This document shows, piece by piece, positions 25,475-35,265 of a stretch of DNA of 64,000 bases. A model generated the notes under the pieces. It did not search any database and had not been told where the DNA came from. It was given only the letters and a program-made list of their open reading frames with translations. How positions within the stretch are numbered: position 1 is the stretch's first letter; every line of letters starts with the position of its first letter. The stretch is from Chitinophaga eiseniae (GTDB lineage Bacteria; Bacteroidota; Bacteroidia; Chitinophagales; Chitinophagaceae), in contig NZ_JABAHZ010000014.1 of the NCBI RefSeq assembly GCF_012641265.1, forward strand, positions 1 to 64,000. Reading direction: 5' to 3'. The position numbers were made by a program, and so were the translations under genes.

Positions 25475-26534
25475 TCAGCCTTTTTTCTTTTAACCACTCT
25501 TCAATTAAATCTGCTATCTCTTTATTGTTTAAATCTGACATGATGAAATGCGTATTACCTTTTATACCTGTTTCGGGTAAGTGAACAATGGTAGCATCAC
25601 CACCGTGAGCGTTTACAACCTTTGCCCACTGCCTTGCCGTAGCCAAGACACCACGCCAAAAATTTAGCGAAGCAGCATTGCTTTCTTCATTCGGAATGTT
25701 GTCGCCATAGTAAACAACGATAGGAATTTTAGTCAGCTTCATAAATTCTTTAAGTGGTACCCCTTTGCCGCCGCGATTGTTCGCAGGTACTTCGCCTTCA
25801 GGAAATGTAAATCCGCCCGGTTCGATGGCTACAACAGCTTTTACGTGATCGCTTTTAATCGCAATTTTCCATCCTGGTGCTCCGCTCGCAGAATGCGTAA
25901 AGAGAACGCCGTCTCCCGATTTATCGAATACGGCGGTCATTGCCTTCACAATCACTGCCTCATCAACGTTGCCAGTGTTCGGAGTCATCATACGGAAAAA
26001 CCTGTCCAGCGATAAACTGTCTTTCGGAAACTGAACGTCATTGTAGAAGTTAGGATATTGCCCGATACGGAATTGCGTAAACCAGGTTTGGTCATCGGGT
26101 GTCGCCGTGATTTGTACTGGTCTTGTGGTTTGCCCCGCATCGCCTCGACCCGGCTGGTCAACAAGATAAACGCCATAACCTCCTCGCAAAAATATGTCAG
26201 CGAAACCTTCCCTGCCATCAGCAGTGGTTTGCCAACTGCGGCGGGACTGGCCATATCCGTGCAGGAACACCATCGAATTGTGTTTTGCATTTACCGGAAT
26301 CTGATAAAAAACATCAGCATGGTCTCCGTGCCGTGTTTGTCCTCCTTGGGGCTCATACCAAGGTTTTAGGGGGTCAAATGTTCCTTCACTTTTAATGACG
26401 GTGCCTCCCGCCGAAAATGCTCCCTGCTCTTTAATAACGAAATTGCCGCTGTTACGTTCTTTTATTGCTGCACAAGATACAATTGTAGTAACAACCACAC
26501 ACATTAACAGCCCACCCGATAATCCTTTTTGCAT
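25461..26534 (-). CDS. Alpha/beta fold hydrolase lipoprotein
   Basis: 357 aa. The lipobox TIVSC places lipid-bearing Cys at 21. Hydrolase features: FLHGYGQSRRSW (oxyanion loop), VYLVDQPGRGDAG, nucleophile Ser in FTHSASGAPG, and a late GNTHFIMSD with the probable catalytic His. Similar proteins are annotated as esterases or epoxide/haloalkane-type hydrolases. It is gene two of the operon, 25 bp after the aldo/keto reductase. Confidence 0.8.
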   Translation of the reverse strand: MQKGLSGGLLMCVVVTTIVSCAAIKERNSGNFVIKEQGAFSAGGTVIKSEGTFDPLKPWYEPQGGQTRHGDHADVFYQIPVNAKHNSMVFLHGYGQSRRSWQTTADGREGFADIFLRGGYGVYLVDQPGRGDAGQTTRPVQITATPDDQTWFTQFRIGQYPNFYNDVQFPKDSLSLDRFFRMMTPNTGNVDEAVIVKAMTAVFDKSGDGVLFTHSASGAPGWKIAIKSDHVKAVVAIEPGGFTFPEGEVPANNRGGKGVPLKEFMKLTKIPIVVYYGDNIPNEESNAASLNFWRGVLATARQWAKVVNAHGGDATIVHLPETGIKGNTHFIMSDLNNKEIADLIEEWLKEKRLNEKN

Positions 26535-26559
26535 ACTGATCGTTTTAGTTTTGACGTTA

Positions 26560-27411
26560 TCAGAGGTCTAATTTTCTTTCACTTAGCCACTTAGCCATTG
26601 CCGGATCTCTATGGTCAAAGAAAAGGCTTGCATTGGTATCTAAAGCAACAATGTCCTGCATATCTTCCGGTGAAAGTTCAAAATCAAAAATGTTGAAGTT
26701 CTCAGCCATGCGCTCTTTGCGAACGGATTTCGGAATGGCAACAATACCTCTCTGTGTAAGCCAGCGAAGGATCACCTGTGCTATTGATTTATTGTATTTC
26801 GCACCAATGCCGGATAAGACGTCATTGTGAAAAATATTGTTTTTCCCTTCTGCAAACGGTCCCCAGGATTGTATTTGTACATTGTTTCCCTCCAGGAACT
26901 TTTGTGCAGCTATCTGCTGGTGAAACGGATGGGTTTCAATCTGATTGACGGCAGGTGTGAACCCACTGTTGATAATCAAATCAATTATTCTATCGGGATA
27001 AAAATTGGCTACACCGATTGCCCTGATCTTTCCTTCGTGGTATAATTCCTGCATCGCTCTCCACGAACCGAATACATCTCCGTAGGGCTGATGAATAAGG
27101 TATAAGTCCAGATAATCCAATTGTAATCTTTCCAAAGATTTTTGAAAGGCTGCTTTTGTTCTTTCATAACCTGTACCCTGTACCCAAAGTTTGGTAGTGA
27201 TAAATAATTCTTCCCGGGCAATGCCACTGTTTTTAATAGCTTTTCCGACAGCGGCTTCGTTCATGTAAGAAGCGGCTGTATCTATTAACCGATAACCAGT
27301 TTCTATGGCATCGATCACCGCTTGTTCACATTCGTGTGCATCCGGTATCTGAAATACGCCGAACCCTAAAATGGGCATTTCAACTCCGTTGTTTAGCGTT
27401 ACTTTTTTCAT
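26560..27411 (-). CDS. Aldo/keto reductase
   Basis: 283 aa, full-length TIM barrel of the AKR superfamily. Catalytic tetrad Asp44 (RLIDTAASY), Tyr49, Lys74 (TTKLWV) and His107 (YLIHQPYG); the NADPH-binding end has IPKSVRKERMAENF. Cytosolic, reducing aldehydes or ketones with NADPH. It is the first gene of a five-gene operon and faces the AraC regulator gene across 140 bp, the usual arrangement for a regulator and its target. Confidence 0.92.
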   Translation of the reverse strand: MKKVTLNNGVEMPILGFGVFQIPDAHECEQAVIDAIETGYRLIDTAASYMNEAAVGKAIKNSGIAREELFITTKLWVQGTGYERTKAAFQKSLERLQLDYLDLYLIHQPYGDVFGSWRAMQELYHEGKIRAIGVANFYPDRIIDLIINSGFTPAVNQIETHPFHQQIAAQKFLEGNNVQIQSWGPFAEGKNNIFHNDVLSGIGAKYNKSIAQVILRWLTQRGIVAIPKSVRKERMAENFNIFDFELSPEDMQDIVALDTNASLFFDHRDPAMAKWLSERKLDL

Positions 27412-27551
27412 GTAGTTTACTTTGATTTTACAAAGGTGAGTTACATTTTTTGCAGAATGATTATACCGATTACTGGTCTTATTACCATTTTTACTGAATC
27501 AGGGAACTCATGCGGAAAGCAGTCTGATTATTCAGTAATTTTAACAAGCAA

Positions 27552-28463
27552 ATGCTTAGGATGTTTATGGGTAATATGTTGAAATTCAATAGTGTTGGTG
27601 ATTATAATATCTTTAATAATAACGAAACATTGCACCCCTTGGTCAGCGTGGTGGACCTTTCAAAGGCCAATCCCAGAAGTGGTTCCCGCATGTACTTTGG
27701 GTTTTATACCATCTTCCTGAAGGAGGTCAAATGCGGGGATATTGTCTATGGCAGGAATACATATGACTACCAGGAAGGTACGCTCGTGTTTCTGGCTCCC
27801 GGACAGGTGGCAGGAGTGAATAGTAATGGCGAGATGTACCAACCCAAAGGGTATGCGCTGGTATTTCACCCGGACTTAATACATGGCACCTCGCTCGGGC
27901 GCCGCATCAATGATTATACTTTCTTTACTTATGATACACGGGAGGCGCTGCATTTATCCGAACGGGAGCGGCAAATCGTGATGGATTATTTATCAAAGAT
28001 CAGCTACGAACTACAACATGCGATTGATAAACACAGTAAAAAACTGATCGCCTCGAACATTGAATTGTTGCTGGATTATTGCGTAAGGTTCTATGATCGG
28101 CAATTCATTACACGGGAACACGTTTATAAAGGAGTACTGGAAAGGTTTGAGCAGCTGTTGAATGATTATTTTGAATCCGATAAGTCCCAAAATCTGGGAT
28201 TGCCGTCAGTCGCTTATTGTGCCGGTGAATTGAATCTGTCAGCTAATTACTTTGGTGACCTTGTGAAGAAGGAAACAGGAAAGACTGCACAAGAATACAT
28301 CCAGGCCAAAATAATAAACATCGCCAAAGAAAGAATATTTGATCTGAAGAAATCTGTTGGCCAGGTGGCAGGTGAATTAGGGTTTAAGTATCCGGCACAC
28401 TTTACCCGCTTGTTTAAACAACGCGTTGGCATTACACCAAATGAATACCGGATGCAGAATTGA
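27552..28463 (+). CDS. AraC-family transcriptional regulator
   Basis: 303 aa from the first ATG; three more in-frame ATGs (27561, 27567, 27576) follow within 9 codons, and MLKFNSVGDYN at 27576 is the most natural family start. Residues about 30-170 are a cupin-like sensor; the C-terminal 100 residues form the double HTH (VAYCAGELNLSANYFGDLVKKE and VGQVAGELGFKYPAHFTRLFKQ, ending TPNEYRMQN). It is divergent from the aldo/keto reductase operon and is its probable regulator. Confidence 0.88.
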   Translation: MLRMFMGNMLKFNSVGDYNIFNNNETLHPLVSVVDLSKANPRSGSRMYFGFYTIFLKEVKCGDIVYGRNTYDYQEGTLVFLAPGQVAGVNSNGEMYQPKGYALVFHPDLIHGTSLGRRINDYTFFTYDTREALHLSERERQIVMDYLSKISYELQHAIDKHSKKLIASNIELLLDYCVRFYDRQFITREHVYKGVLERFEQLLNDYFESDKSQNLGLPSVAYCAGELNLSANYFGDLVKKETGKTAQEYIQAKIINIAKERIFDLKKSVGQVAGELGFKYPAHFTRLFKQRVGITPNEYRMQN

Positions 28464-28617
28464 CAACAAAACTTTACAATTCTTTACCGTTGTAGATTCA
28501 TTCTGAAACCGGTGAAAGGAATCCTTTTGCAGGCAGTTATTTTCGATACATACCTACCAGCCATAAGATTGTGCTGGATGCTCAGAATAAGTAAATTTCA
28601 TGCCCGACTTATTACAG

Positions 28618-28662
28618 AGAGGCCGTCTCCTGGTTTTTTTACATGCCTAGAGGACGACCTCT
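28618..28662. terminator. Bidirectional terminator between AraC gene and the 1468-aa secreted protein
   Basis: AGAGGCCGTC at 28618-28627 pairs with GACGACCTCT at 28653-28662 (one G-T pair). T-rich sequence lies on both sides, and the two flanking genes converge here. Confidence 0.55.
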
Positions 28663-28704
28663 TCGTTTTATTCCTTTAAATTTTTACCGACGATTACTTG
28701 CCTG

Positions 28705-31700
28705 TTACTGGTTTTTAACTACTTTAAAAGTTTGAGTATTGCCATCAGTTCCTGTGATTTTCAGGATGTATGCCCCATTTGACCACTTGTCAGTGTTAAC
28801 GGTTTTTGTTGGTGCGGCACTTGTTTCCCGATAGATGGACACACCCGCGCTGTTGTAAATGATAATTGTTTTCTTCTCTGTCAATCCAGCAATAGTCAAC
28901 ACATTATACACCGGATTAGGATAAACTATTATTTTTTCCTTAGTATCGGAAACAGAGATATTGTGGCCAGCTGCCAGTGCGCCTTGTGTAATTGTCAGTG
29001 TAGCGCTGTTGGAGACAATCTTGGGGCACCCACTGATAACGTCCAGGCGCCACTGCCGGCCATTTTGGGTGGAGGCATTCACTGTTTTCGTCAGGGTTGC
29101 TGTTGTTGAACCTGTAACAGTGCCGTCAGACCAGGCGCCATCTGCTTCATTGTACCAACCGGTCCCCTTATTGGTTTCCCATTGATAGGTATTGCCTGTA
29201 CCGGCAACCGTTGCACTGAAAATAACCTGAGTACCTATGCTGGCTGTTGTTGAAACAGGTTGTGTGGTAATGGCTGCACCAGCAACAGTAAGCGTTACTG
29301 TATCCGAAATAACTGCACTACAGAAGCCGTTATTAACCAACAAACGCCATTGCTTGCCATTTTGAGTAGAGCTATTCACTAATTTTACCAGCGTTGGCGT
29401 TGTTGAACCTGAAACGTCCCCATCTGGCTTGGCGCCATCGCTTTCATTGATCCAGGTGCCGCCCTGGTAGGTTTGCCATTGATAGGCAGCATTTGCTCCT
29501 GCTACGTCTGCGCTGAAAGTCGCGTTGCTACCCATGCATACTGTTGTTGACACGGGTTGTGAGGTAATAGCAACTCCGGATACAGTAAGCGTTACAGGAT
29601 TGGAGAGGATTGTGCCGCAAGAGGTGTTGGTAATCTGGAGCCGCCATTGCCGGCCATTTTGGGTGGAGCCGTTCACACCTTTTACCATGGTGGACGTTGA
29701 CGATCCGGTAACCGTTCCATCGCCCCAGGCACCATCGCCCTCATTAAACCACCCATTGCCGTTATTACTCAGCCATTGGTAGGTATTGCCTGTTCCCGTC
29801 ACTGTTGTACTAAACGTAGCATTGTTGCCAATACAGGTTTTGGCCGATACCGGTTGTTGGGTGATCGCTATACAGGATGATGAGATGCTGACACTATCGA
29901 AAACAGCAGTTGCGAGTCCCGTATTATCGTGATTGGTAAGGGCAAGGCCAATCCTTACATTTGCCTTCATTACTACGGTGACAGTATCGACCTTGGTCCA
30001 GTTAATCCCGTCCGCAGAGGTGTAAGATGTGAACAAGTTACCTCCCCGTATGAGCTTTACCCAATAAGGTGCTGTTGCGCCTGATGCTCCCTGTTTGCTG
30101 CTCGAAGAACCATTGGTAGAACTTCTGTACTGCATGTTAACTCCGTAGCTTGGCGTTACTGTGATGAACACCTGTTTACTGCCGGCAGTTGTTGTGTCCC
30201 GGATCATTACACCAGCTTTTGTCCATCCGCTGGAACCGCTAAGGCTTGAGACTTTTGCTATTATCTGTCCATCGCCGTTCAGTGTGGTATCATTGAACCT
30301 GAACTGGTCTGATGTATTCCAGATGTCGGCGCCGGAAGCCTTGACAGTGAAACGGTTCAAGGTCGACTGGTAACATGTTGTACCAGCTATTGACGGCCCC
30401 CCGATATCTTCTGATGACCAGCCGGGTGCAGTGCTTTGACAGCAGCCGGTTGAATCGTAGGTGATAAACCCGGAAAGTGTTTGGGTGCTGGTCCCGTATT
30501 GATCTGTAACGGTTAAGGTTACATCATAACTACCTGGCGACGCACCAAAATAGTTGACCAGCGGCGTTTCCGACGTGGAGGTGGATGGAGTGCCACCAGG
30601 GAATTGCCAGGAATAGGTGGCCCCACTGCCTCCGCTACTCACTACGCTGTAATCCCGGAACTGTACTTTCGGGGACTGGCAATTCGGCTTTTTTGTACTG
30701 GCCGATATTTGCGCCGTAGTGGAGGAATGTTCGTACAAATCATGGTCCCAGGCTCCCCGGCTGGTACCGATTAATAATTTACCTTTGTAATAATTGATAA
30801 ACATGTTGCGCACCTCAAGCATTGGTAGCCCGGTGCCCAGCAGCGTCCAGTCACTCATACTATTGTTTCTATAGAAAACGCCTGACTTGTTACCAACATA
30901 AACACCGCCATTGGTACCACGTTGGAAAATTATCTTTGCAATGGGATATGAACCAAGTGTACTGGTAGTAAGATTGGTATAAGTAGCTCCCCCGTCTGTC
31001 GAATGCAATACTTTGCAGGTGTTTTGTACGCCGGAATAAGTTACCCAGATCTCGTTGGCATTCATGTCGCTTACAGCCACGTCGCTGATATTCCTGACGT
31101 TTGCGCCAGTCACTGATGTACCAGGTGTGATCTCTGTCCAGGTAGCACCACCGTCTGCAGTTTTCCACAAATGATTATTGGCAGGAGAAACAATACAATA
31201 AATGCGATTGGTATCCCTCATACAGATTTTTTCGCTCATCAGCCTGTCGCTGAAGGTATGCACCAGGGAGTTGACAGTAAGACCATTGTCGTTACTCCTG
31301 AGCAGGGAATTCCGCCAGGTCAGCCTGTCGCCGGTAGGCGTTGATTGATAAGGCTGAGGAAAGTTCCCTGCGGTGTGGCTTTCGATTGTATTGAACAGAT
31401 TAGGATGGTAAGACAGATTATTAAACCAGTCTTCCCTGCCTGGATCAACCTGGCCGGAAACGGAGGTATAGGTACCGATACCGGTCCTGGTTACATAATA
31501 GGCATCATACCCTCTGGAGATCACATGAACGCTGTCGAGCGGGTTGATATCGGTATTCTGTTGATCCGCTCCCAGGAGATGATACCAGCCCCCGTTCCCA
31601 GCATAATCACGAACGGTAAGAGGTCCATGATTGCAACCTGCGGCCAGGATATCGGACTTGAAAGAGGCGCCAAAGCCCCAGAGCTCAATATTTGAGATGC

Positions 31701-33111
31701 CGGAAGATACATTAAAAAATGTAGCGCCTTTGTTGGATGATACAACCGTTTCTCCATCGTTTCCAACCATCACCTTGCCACTGACAATATGTATAGACCT
31801 GATGTCGTAATGCATCTGGTTGGATGCGGCAAAAGTTTGCCCGTTGTCTGTTGAATAATGAACATTTTGTTCCCCATACGTGCCATAAATGATGTTATTG
31901 GAATTATTGATATCCATGGCCACGGCATCACATCCCTGGTTATTGACCATGTTTTTCCGGACAAGTGTTGTTGTTCCCGTGCTTACGTCAGTTTTATACA
32001 ACTGCAGATAGGAATAGCCACAGTTTAAAAGGGCAAAAACATCAGACGGCTGATCTGTTGTTGTAACAATTTTAATGAAGCGCAAGTCCTGCTTCGGAAT
32101 GTCAGTAGGTATGGTGATGCTTGCCAGCGAAGAAAAGCTTCCGCCCTGATTGGCAGATGAATAAATGGTGGCTGTTTGCCCCCCTGTTACGGCATCTATA
32201 CAAAAGACCCGGCTGGTGTCGTTGTTGCTCCATTCCAGGATTCCCCCGGTATTATTGACATAGCCGTCTGCGCTGATGTTATTTAACGCAGATAGAACAG
32301 AAGTCCATGTTGTACCGCCATCCATTGTCCGGTATAATGAATTTCCCCAACGTGCAACAACCATATTGGGATTGGCAGGAGATACCGCAATATCATATCC
32401 CTGTGTTGAGGAATAAGTGGATACGGAACTATTGAGTCCGGTCGTTGCCCAGGTGTAACCTCCGTCGGTCGACTTGATGACTGCGGACTTTGAAATTGCA
32501 TAAACAATGTTCGGGTTGGCAGCGCAGGGGATAATGTCAAAATAGCTATTGTCAGGCATGTTGCCGTCTGTGAGCTGCCATGCAATTCCCCCGTTGGATG
32601 ATACCCAAAGGCCACCGGTCTGAAAACTGATGAACATTTTTTGTGTATTGGTAGGGTCCATCCGCACGCAATAGGAGAAGCCGCCCCTGGTAAAACCATC
32701 TTGCAGCGTTTGGTTGCGCGGCCCCGTCATGTGCCAGTCTCCGGCCATAGTGTCTGTAACGGTTGACGCCGAAGCAACGCCCGCGCGCAGACGTTGGTAG
32801 TTAAAAGCGGGGGGAGCTTGAACCCTTCCCTTGCTATCCAGGTAGTATATATTGTTCCTGAACCATTCTTCTCCTGTTTCTTTGGGGCCATCCACCAGCG
32901 GATGTTGTTTCATGTACCGGTCGAATTTCTTTTTAATGCTGAAATAGTTGGCATTGGGCTTTTGCATTAATTTATACCATTGGGTATTTTTAAATTCCTG
33001 GTCAGATTGCTCATTTTCTTCGGGTTCCCTACTTGCTTGAACTGTTCGTTGTGAATGCGCACATTGAAATACCCCCAGGCATAGTGCGGTAAGAATAAAG
33101 TTTTTGATCAT
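28705..33111 (-). CDS. Large multidomain secreted protein: beta-propeller, PKD, LamG-like, three Ig-like repeats, type IX tail
   Basis: The start at 33111 (MIKNFILTALCLGVFQ) gives a proper signal peptide; 14 codons further up lack one. About 1468 aa. Order: BNR/sortilin-type propeller repeats with STDGG and TTDGGATW-like phrases (about 130-770); PKD domain (SYSWQFPGGTPSTSTSET region, about 840-920); a LamG/DUF1349-like jellyroll (GQIIAKVSSLSGSSGWTKAG, about 940-1090); three ~95-residue Ig-like repeats starting ITQQPVS, ITSQPVS and ITTQPVS; and a type IX sorting domain (VYPNPVYNVL to the terminal KVVKNQ). Expected to be a surface-exposed glycan-binding or adhesion protein. No catalytic residues can be assigned. 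Confidence 0.85.
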   Translation of the reverse strand: MIKNFILTALCLGVFQCAHSQRTVQASREPEENEQSDQEFKNTQWYKLMQKPNANYFSIKKKFDRYMKQHPLVDGPKETGEEWFRNNIYYLDSKGRVQAPPAFNYQRLRAGVASASTVTDTMAGDWHMTGPRNQTLQDGFTRGGFSYCVRMDPTNTQKMFISFQTGGLWVSSNGGIAWQLTDGNMPDNSYFDIIPCAANPNIVYAISKSAVIKSTDGGYTWATTGLNSSVSTYSSTQGYDIAVSPANPNMVVARWGNSLYRTMDGGTTWTSVLSALNNISADGYVNNTGGILEWSNNDTSRVFCIDAVTGGQTATIYSSANQGGSFSSLASITIPTDIPKQDLRFIKIVTTTDQPSDVFALLNCGYSYLQLYKTDVSTGTTTLVRKNMVNNQGCDAVAMDINNSNNIIYGTYGEQNVHYSTDNGQTFAASNQMHYDIRSIHIVSGKVMVGNDGETVVSSNKGATFFNVSSGISNIELWGFGASFKSDILAAGCNHGPLTVRDYAGNGGWYHLLGADQQNTDINPLDSVHVISRGYDAYYVTRTGIGTYTSVSGQVDPGREDWFNNLSYHPNLFNTIESHTAGNFPQPYQSTPTGDRLTWRNSLLRSNDNGLTVNSLVHTFSDRLMSEKICMRDTNRIYCIVSPANNHLWKTADGGATWTEITPGTSVTGANVRNISDVAVSDMNANEIWVTYSGVQNTCKVLHSTDGGATYTNLTTSTLGSYPIAKIIFQRGTNGGVYVGNKSGVFYRNNSMSDWTLLGTGLPMLEVRNMFINYYKGKLLIGTSRGAWDHDLYEHSSTTAQISASTKKPNCQSPKVQFRDYSVVSSGGSGATYSWQFPGGTPSTSTSETPLVNYFGASPGSYDVTLTVTDQYGTSTQTLSGFITYDSTGCCQSTAPGWSSEDIGGPSIAGTTCYQSTLNRFTVKASGADIWNTSDQFRFNDTTLNGDGQIIAKVSSLSGSSGWTKAGVMIRDTTTAGSKQVFITVTPSYGVNMQYRSSTNGSSSSKQGASGATAPYWVKLIRGGNLFTSYTSADGINWTKVDTVTVVMKANVRIGLALTNHDNTGLATAVFDSVSISSSCIAITQQPVSAKTCIGNNATFSTTVTGTGNTYQWLSNNGNGWFNEGDGAWGDGTVTGSSTSTMVKGVNGSTQNGRQWRLQITNTSCGTILSNPVTLTVSGVAITSQPVSTTVCMGSNATFSADVAGANAAYQWQTYQGGTWINESDGAKPDGDVSGSTTPTLVKLVNSSTQNGKQWRLLVNNGFCSAVISDTVTLTVAGAAITTQPVSTTASIGTQVIFSATVAGTGNTYQWETNKGTGWYNEADGAWSDGTVTGSTTATLTKTVNASTQNGRQWRLDVISGCPKIVSNSATLTITQGALAAGHNISVSDTKEKIIVYPNPVYNVLTIAGLTEKKTIIIYNSAGVSIYRETSAAPTKTVNTDKWSNGAYILKITGTDGNTQTFKVVKNQ

Positions 33112-33587
33112 AAGATTACAATTCTGAAGATTAGGATAAATAATTAATTGCACTCCTTTTTTGGAGTGATTAAATTGTATTGATAACAGCTGTATTTAAA
33201 TAATAGATTGTTCACCATTTTTTAGCTTTTATACAAATATTAACCTTGAATATGAGGGTGGCTAATGCTGTGTTTTGGTTGGGAAATCAAGTTTGATGAG
33301 CTATAATGAATATCAGTGAATTGGGTTAATGAATTCAAACTTATAGATTTCCATTTTGAAAATACTGTTTTTTTTTCTATTCTACTACTATTCTCAAATT
33401 TTTGATCAGAAGTTTGTAAACTCAAAATATTTTTTTCGAATTTGGTATTTTCATATGGTACAATTGCAGGTTGGAGGTGTTATGTAAAGAATAGCATGTC
33501 GTTCTTACCGGATATCAAATTAAATGCCTGGGCGGTGATTTTTTGTTTTCTTTTTGGAGGGCGAAATCTGGCTATTATTTAATTAAA
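33112..33587. other. AT-rich intergenic stretch, no gene
   Basis: About 480 bp between the start of the large secreted protein and the terminator of the susD gene, both on the minus strand. It must hold the promoter of the secreted protein, but I cannot point to a convincing element. No RNA gene or repeat is seen. Confidence 0.5.
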
Positions 33588-33620
33588 AAAGCCGGTCTCT
33601 ACTGATGAGAAACCGGCTTT
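33588..33620 (-). terminator. Terminator of the susCD operon
   Basis: AAAGCCGGT at 33588-33596 and ACCGGCTTT at 33612-33620 form a perfect 9-bp stem; on the minus strand it is followed by T-rich sequence. It lies 17 bp after the susD stop. Confidence 0.8.
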
Positions 33621-33636
33621 CCATGTTGCTATTTCC

Positions 33637-35241
33637 TTAGTGATTCATTGCATTTCCAGTGAGGTTTTTGTTGTTGTCTAATTCGGCCTGTGGGAAAGGA
33701 TAGTACATCGCTTTGGGGGTCCATCCTATAGCTTTAAGTGGTGCCAGCCATTGTGGATCAGCCATGCCCCATCGGAGTAAGTCGAAGTAGCGCTGGTATT
33801 CGCCACAGAATTCTACAAATCTTTCGTGCTGAATAATATTTTTGATATTATTGAGCCTGATACCGTTGATGGTGGTATCTTTTGCGAGAAGGCCGTCTAC
33901 ATCAGGGATGGTACCTGGCGAATGCTGATACCAGAGTTGCGGTTGTTCAGAGGGCACCACTAAATTAGCGCGCTGCCTGACCATATTGATGTATTGTTTT
34001 GCGCCGGCCGCGTTTCCTGCTTCATTGAGACATTCGGCGTATAGCAGCAGTACGTCTGCATATCTTAAAAGGCGGTCGTTGATGCCATCATCAAAGTCGG
34101 CCGTCTGTTTATCCGGGCAGTATTTGCGTGTACCGTATAGATCCTTGTTGGTAGCCAGATGTGCCATCCAATAGTTATAATCTGTCACTTTACCATCGAT
34201 CTGCGTATAGAAGGCGCCGTTGTCGCAGAATAGCGTCATATATTTACGCGGATCACCGGGTTCGAACTCATTATATGTTTTTTTGTTGGGTGCGAGGTTC
34301 CACCATGCCCCACCGGTACCGTCATAGATACCGATCTCCTGCCATCTCCAGGAGTCGGACATATCATCGCCCAGCCATCCTGGCCCGTTGTGCAGTTGCA
34401 CTTCAAAAACTGATTCGGGATTATTTTCAGTTGCTTCGAGGGAGTTGTCGCGGAAATTATTTACCAGGCTGTATTCTTTACTATCTATTACAATTTTCAG
34501 TTGTTCCTGTGCTTTCGCAAATTCTGCTGGCTTACCAACTTCCAGTATAGGGCGGTACATATAAGCCTTTGCCAGGTAGGACTGCGCAGCGCCTTTAGTG
34601 GCCCTTCCTATGAAGGCGGCGTTGCTGTACAATTCACTTCTGAGTGGGAGAAGGCCTGCCGCCTGTTGAAAATCACTGATGATAAGTGCATAGATCTCGC
34701 CGGGTTTGGAATTTGTCGGGTAGTAATCCGCATTGCTTTTCACAGGGGTTTGAATCAGGGGAACTGTTTCACCAAACAGCATTACCAGGTGCATATAAAG
34801 TAAGCCGCGGAGAAAATGTGCTTCTCCCAACAATCTTGATTTCTGTTTATCATCTATATGCCCTGTAAAAGCATTGATCCTGTCGATGGCTATATTGGCC
34901 GCGAAAATACCGTTCCACATATCTTTCCAGCTACCGGAGGCCATACCATCGCTGGAAGGCGTGTTATAGGTATCCTGGTACATGGGTTCCCATTTAAAGG
35001 TATGGTTGAAGTCATCACCGGGAGCCAGCAGTTCGTAGTAAAAAGAGCGGGCGTAGCCACCCTGCACTTTACCGATGAGCGCCTGGTATGCCGGGATAAC
35101 AGCTGCTTCCAGCTGGGCAGGTGTTTTATAATAGGTATCTATGGAAATTTCCTGCGGGTTGTTAAGGTCCATGTCAGGTTTGCAGCTGTAGGTCATCATT
35201 GCAGCAGCAAGTACGCAGGTATATACATTGAATTTTTTCAT
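33637..35241 (-). CDS. SusD/RagB-family glycan-binding lipoprotein
   Basis: 534 aa. Lipobox MMTYSC, Cys20. The SusD fold is seen from helical TPR-like stretches (FLRGLLYMHLVMLFGETVPL, AAKSYLAKAYMYRP-type segment near residue 215) and the C-terminal family signature (RYADVLLLYAECLNEAG, HERFVEFCGEYQRYFDLLRWG, YPFPQAELDNNKNLTGN). It caps the SusC barrel and binds oligosaccharides at the surface. It lies 24 bp after susC, in the order susC-susD. Confidence 0.93.
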   Translation of the reverse strand: MKKFNVYTCVLAAAMMTYSCKPDMDLNNPQEISIDTYYKTPAQLEAAVIPAYQALIGKVQGGYARSFYYELLAPGDDFNHTFKWEPMYQDTYNTPSSDGMASGSWKDMWNGIFAANIAIDRINAFTGHIDDKQKSRLLGEAHFLRGLLYMHLVMLFGETVPLIQTPVKSNADYYPTNSKPGEIYALIISDFQQAAGLLPLRSELYSNAAFIGRATKGAAQSYLAKAYMYRPILEVGKPAEFAKAQEQLKIVIDSKEYSLVNNFRDNSLEATENNPESVFEVQLHNGPGWLGDDMSDSWRWQEIGIYDGTGGAWWNLAPNKKTYNEFEPGDPRKYMTLFCDNGAFYTQIDGKVTDYNYWMAHLATNKDLYGTRKYCPDKQTADFDDGINDRLLRYADVLLLYAECLNEAGNAAGAKQYINMVRQRANLVVPSEQPQLWYQHSPGTIPDVDGLLAKDTTINGIRLNNIKNIIQHERFVEFCGEYQRYFDLLRWGMADPQWLAPLKAIGWTPKAMYYPFPQAELDNNKNLTGNAMNH

Positions 35242-35265
35242 CTTAAAGCATTTATTGGTTTACGA

